This document shows positions 33,362 to 35,988 of a stretch of 35,988 nt of DNA, in pieces. The position numbers were made by a program, and so were the translations under genes. Where the stretch lies: contig DATMGU010000131.1 of NCBI GenBank assembly GCA_035555315.1, positions 1 through 35,988 of the forward strand. The letters are read 5' to 3'. The notes beneath the pieces were generated by a model that was given only the letters and a program-made list of their open reading frames with translations, searched no databases and was not told where the DNA came from. Each line of letters starts with the position of its first letter. Position 1 is the first letter of the stretch. The stretch comes from DATMGU01 sp035555315 (GTDB lineage Bacteria > Pseudomonadota > Alphaproteobacteria > ATCC43930 > CGMCC-115725).

Positions 33362-34227
33362 CGCCGACCGCCCGCGCGACCAGCGCCGCGTCCGAAATAG
33401 CGCTCGACACCGGCCTGGCCGATCGACAGCAGCGTCACCACGAGCAGATACCAGATCGTCGCGACGATCAGCAATTCGATGACCCGCGAATTCGCGTAAT
33501 AGATGTTCTCCGCGTTGTGCAGGATCTCGCTGTATTGCACCACGCTGGCGAGCGAGGTCGCCTTCACCATGCTGATGAACTCGTTGCCGATCGGCGGCAC
33601 GATGACGCGCATCGCTTGCGGCAGCACGATACGGCGCAGCGACAAGAGATGCGTCATGCCGATCGTCTTGGCCGCCTCGTATTGCCCGGTATCGACCGCG
33701 AGCAGGCCGGCCCGCACGATCTCCGAGGTATAGGCGCCCTGACTGAGGCCGAGGCCGAGGAGGGCCGCCACGAACGGGGTCATCACGACCACCGTACGGA
33801 TGGTATAGACCCCCGGTATGCCGATGACCGGGAAGACCAGCGCCAGATTGAACCAGAGCAACAGCTGCAGCAGCACCGGTGTACCACGGAACAGCCAGAC
33901 ATAGCCGACCGCGACCGAGCGCAGCACCGGATTGGCCGACATGCGCATGATCGCGATGACGACGCCAAGGGCGATGCCCAGCGCCATCGCCAAGATCGCC
34001 ATGATCACCGTGTTGAGCAGCCCCCACAGGATCGTCGGCGCGGTCAGGAAGCGCCCGACATAGGTCCATTCGATCTGGCCGAGCGCGAAGGCGCGCGCCA
34101 GCAGTGCCAGCAGCGCGATGATGACGGCGACCGCCACCATCCGGCCGTAATGGCGGCGCGGCACATGCCGCAGATGCGCGATGCTGCCGGGTGCTACCAC
34201 TCGCCCGTCGGCCAAGCCGGTGGTCAT
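33358..34227 (-). CDS. Amino-acid ABC transporter permease (HisM/GlnP-type)
   Basis: This 289-aa inner-membrane permease starts at the ATG at 34227, overlapping the argH-like stop (ATGA). It has TM segments at about 32-50, 68-92, 106-125, 145-165 and 243-265. The EAA loop that contacts the ATPase is EAAKTIGMTHLLSLRRIVLP (about 184-203), and FRGTPVLLQLLLWF is diagnostic of the HisM/GlnP group. A 25-residue cytoplasmic N-terminus precedes TM1. Only one permease gene is present, so it probably works as a homodimer. Confidence 0.93.
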   Translation of the reverse strand: MTTGLADGRVVAPGSIAHLRHVPRRHYGRMVAVAVIIALLALLARAFALGQIEWTYVGRFLTAPTILWGLLNTVIMAILAMALGIALGVVIAIMRMSANPVLRSVAVGYVWLFRGTPVLLQLLLWFNLALVFPVIGIPGVYTIRTVVVMTPFVAALLGLGLSQGAYTSEIVRAGLLAVDTGQYEAAKTIGMTHLLSLRRIVLPQAMRVIVPPIGNEFISMVKATSLASVVQYSEILHNAENIYYANSRVIELLIVATIWYLLVVTLLSIGQAGVERYFGRGAGRAGGRR

Positions 34228-35666
34228 GCGCGCGGCCCGTCATAGCGGCCGGCCCAGGTGCGTTGCTCGTCCAGTACGGCACTCAGCCGGTCGATCTGCT
34301 CGGCGACGCGTGCCGGTGCGGTGCCGCCCCAGCCGGAGCGCGCCGCCACGGCCGCCTCCAGCGTGAGATGCGCCTGCACCGCCGGGGTCAGCCGCGCATC
34401 CACACCGGCGAGCAACGCGGGGCTCGCCTCGGCAAGCTCGATACCGGCCGCCTCGCAGGCCTGCACGACCGCACCGGTGATCTCATGCGCCTCGGAAAAC
34501 GGCACACCGCCCAGCGCCAGCCAATCGGCGATCTCGGTCGCCAGCGTGAAGCCCAGCGGCGCCTGCCGCCGCAGCTCCACCGCGTCGACCCGCATGGTGC
34601 GCAGCATCCCGGCGAAGGGCGGCAACATCAGCGCCAGCAACTCGACCGTATCGATCGCCGCGTGCTTGTCGTCGTTGAGGTCGCGGTTGTAGGCGAGCGG
34701 CAGGGATTTCAGGGCGGCCAGCATGGCCATCAGATTGCCGATCAACCGGCCGGCCTTGCCGCGCGCCAGCTCGGCGATGTCCGGGTTCTTCTTCTGCGGC
34801 ATGATCGACGAGCCCGTGGACCAGGCGTCGGCGAGGGTGATGTAGCCGAACTCCGGTGTGCTCCACAGGATCACCTCCTCGGCCATGCGCGAGAGATCCA
34901 CCGCGGTCATGGCGAGCACGAAGGCGGCCTCGGCGGCGAAGTCGCGGGAGGAGGTGGCGTCGATCGAATTGGCCGCGGCCGCATCGAAATCCAGGTCCGC
35001 GGCGATCGCCTCGGGATCCAGGCCCAGCGAGGAGCCCGCCAGCGCGCCCGAACCGTACGGGGAGACCGCCGCGCGCTTGTCGAAGTCGCGCAGCCGATCC
35101 ACATCGCGCAGCAGCGGATGGGCGTGCGCGAGCAGGTGGTGGGCCAGCAGCACCGGCTGGGCGGCCTGCAGGTGGGTCTTGCCCGGCATCACCGCGTCCG
35201 GATGGGCGGCGGCCTGGCCCGTCAAAGAATCCACCACGTCCAGCACGCCCGCCGCGACCCGGCGCACCGCATCGCGCAGCCACATCCGGAACAGCGTGGC
35301 CACCTGGTCGTTGCGGGAACGCCCGGCCCGCAGCCGGCCGCCGACTTCGGCGCCGACGCGCTCGATCAGCCCGCGCTCGAGCGCCCCGTGCACATCCTCA
35401 TCGGATTCGGCGGGGACGAATGCGCCCGAATTCACATCCGCGGCAAGACGATCCAGCCCGGCCAGCATGGCGTCGAGGTCTTCGGCCGACAGCAGCCCGG
35501 CCTTGTGCAACACCCGCGCGTGCGCCTTGGATGCGCGAATATCGTAGGGCGCCAGCACCCAGTCGAAGTGTGTCGACTTGCTGAGCGCGGCCATCGCCGC
35601 GGCCGGACCGGACGCAAACCGTCCGCCCCACAGCGCGCCCTCGTTGGTGCTGCCGCCCTCGCTCAT
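34224..35666 (-). CDS. Argininosuccinate lyase homologue of actinobacterial type
   Basis: This 480-aa fumarase/aspartase-superfamily lyase starts at the ATG at 35666 with AAGGAG 10 nt upstream. Its N-terminal STNEGALWGGRFASGP and SKSTHFDWVLAPYD look like mycobacterial/nocardial ArgH. The signature GSSIMPQKKNPD (285-296) with the catalytic serine loop is intact, as is GKTHLQ (162-167). The usual YNRDLQEDKEP is changed to YNRDLNDDKHA, so the substrate-contacting Gln is Asn331. It may cleave argininosuccinate to arginine and fumarate, or a related N-substituted aspartate. Its stop overlaps the permease start, so it is co-translated with an amino-acid importer rather than with argG. Confidence 0.88.
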   Translation of the reverse strand: MSEGGSTNEGALWGGRFASGPAAAMAALSKSTHFDWVLAPYDIRASKAHARVLHKAGLLSAEDLDAMLAGLDRLAADVNSGAFVPAESDEDVHGALERGLIERVGAEVGGRLRAGRSRNDQVATLFRMWLRDAVRRVAAGVLDVVDSLTGQAAAHPDAVMPGKTHLQAAQPVLLAHHLLAHAHPLLRDVDRLRDFDKRAAVSPYGSGALAGSSLGLDPEAIAADLDFDAAAANSIDATSSRDFAAEAAFVLAMTAVDLSRMAEEVILWSTPEFGYITLADAWSTGSSIMPQKKNPDIAELARGKAGRLIGNLMAMLAALKSLPLAYNRDLNDDKHAAIDTVELLALMLPPFAGMLRTMRVDAVELRRQAPLGFTLATEIADWLALGGVPFSEAHEITGAVVQACEAAGIELAEASPALLAGVDARLTPAVQAHLTLEAAVAARSGWGGTAPARVAEQIDRLSAVLDEQRTWAGRYDGPRA

Positions 35667-35722
35667 CAGATGTCGTCTCCTTGGATTCGTTGTCGCGGTT
35701 GTTGTTTCGCCAGCGCGCGCAC

Positions 35723-35988
35723 TCAGGGGCGCACGGCCGTCATCAGGATGTGGCGGCGCAGATCCTCGTGCACCGATTCGGGCACCTCCCGGCCGCGATC
35801 GGTCAGCAAGGCGATCGGGTCGGCCTGGGAGACGGTCCAGCCGTGATCGGTGAACCAGCTCCGGGGATCGGTGCGGCCCTCCGACGAATACCACAGGCCG
35901 TCGATATTCATCGTGATTCCGGCCTGGGCCAGAACCTTCTCCCGGATCTCGCCTTCCGCGGCGGACCTGGTGCGCGTGCCCATCCCGA
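35723..35988 (-). CDS. SAM-dependent methyltransferase, TIGR00027-like, partial
   Basis: Only the C-terminal 88 or so residues are present; the gene runs off the right edge. The visible part contains DGLWYSSEGRTDPRSWF, HGWTVSQADPIALL and a terminal ILMTAVRP. This is the end pattern of the large actinobacterial leucine-carboxyl-methyltransferase-like family (TIGR00027) common in Mycobacterium and Nocardia. Substrates of this family are mostly unknown. It is on the same strand as the argH homologue, ending 56 bp upstream of its start, so they may be co-transcribed. Its taxonomic flavour matches that gene. The call rests on a short segment. Confidence 0.65.
   Translation of the reverse strand, partial: GMGTRTRSAAEGEIREKVLAQAGITMNIDGLWYSSEGRTDPRSWFTDHGWTVSQADPIALLTDRGREVPESVHEDLRRHILMTAVRP

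Noticed and set aside
34191..35846. 551-residue plus-strand frame opposite the ArgH homologue
   Set aside because: Its translation is low-complexity Gly/Arg/His-rich and exactly shadows a gene with intact lyase signatures.

Overview
The window looks like chromosomal DNA of a GC-rich alphaproteobacterium, perhaps Rhodospirillales-like. The grounds are a Cache/HAMP chemoreceptor, a Cox-type molybdenum hydroxylase operon, multi-TPR glycosyltransferase fusions and strong G/C third positions. The genus cannot be named from sequence alone. No rRNA, tRNA or CRISPR array was seen.

Layout. (1) 1-2767: end of an unidentified gene, a methyl-accepting chemotaxis protein and a MarR regulator. (2) 2825-7220: a three-gene molybdenum hydroxylase operon (large, FAD and 2Fe-2S subunits) divergent from marR; its 2Fe-2S subunit is fused to a CoxG-like domain. 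(3) 7459-17957: a compact twelve-gene plus-strand operon. It joins FdtA/FdtB-type amino-deoxysugar enzymes, a methyltransferase and a GNAT acyltransferase to an acyl-chain set: two acyl carrier proteins, an FkbH-like protein, a KAS III, an SDR reductase, a MaoC-SDR fusion, a metallo-beta-lactamase-fold hydrolase and an AMP-forming ligase. Parts of it are visibly less GC-rich than its flanks. (4) 18002-25411, minus strand: three tandem TPR-glycosyltransferase fusions joined by ATGA overlaps, then a CgeB-like glycosyltransferase. (5) 25588-29036: a DenD-like dehydrogenase divergent from a TPR-sulfotransferase fusion. (6) 29023-35988: a DauA-like D-amino-acid dehydrogenase, a second MarR regulator, a SnoaL-like protein, a broken IS5-type transposase, and an amino-acid ABC transporter translationally coupled to an actinobacterial-looking ArgH homologue, with the end of an actinobacterial-type methyltransferase upstream.

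How the genes may work together. Regions 3-5 read as one surface or protein glycosylation locus. FdtA/FdtB would make a dTDP-3-amino-3,6-dideoxyhexose, the ACP genes would build a short oxygenated acyl group, the GNAT could attach it, and the TPR fusions and CgeB-like enzyme could transfer the sugar to protein or glycan. The TPR-sulfotransferase could sulfate it. Flagellin or O-antigen decoration is a plausible but unproven destination. This locus is the best candidate for an undescribed system. Region 6 looks like an amino-acid or amino-acid-conjugate uptake and catabolism module in which both the oxidase and the lyase carry changes at substrate-contacting positions, so neither canonical substrate should be assumed.
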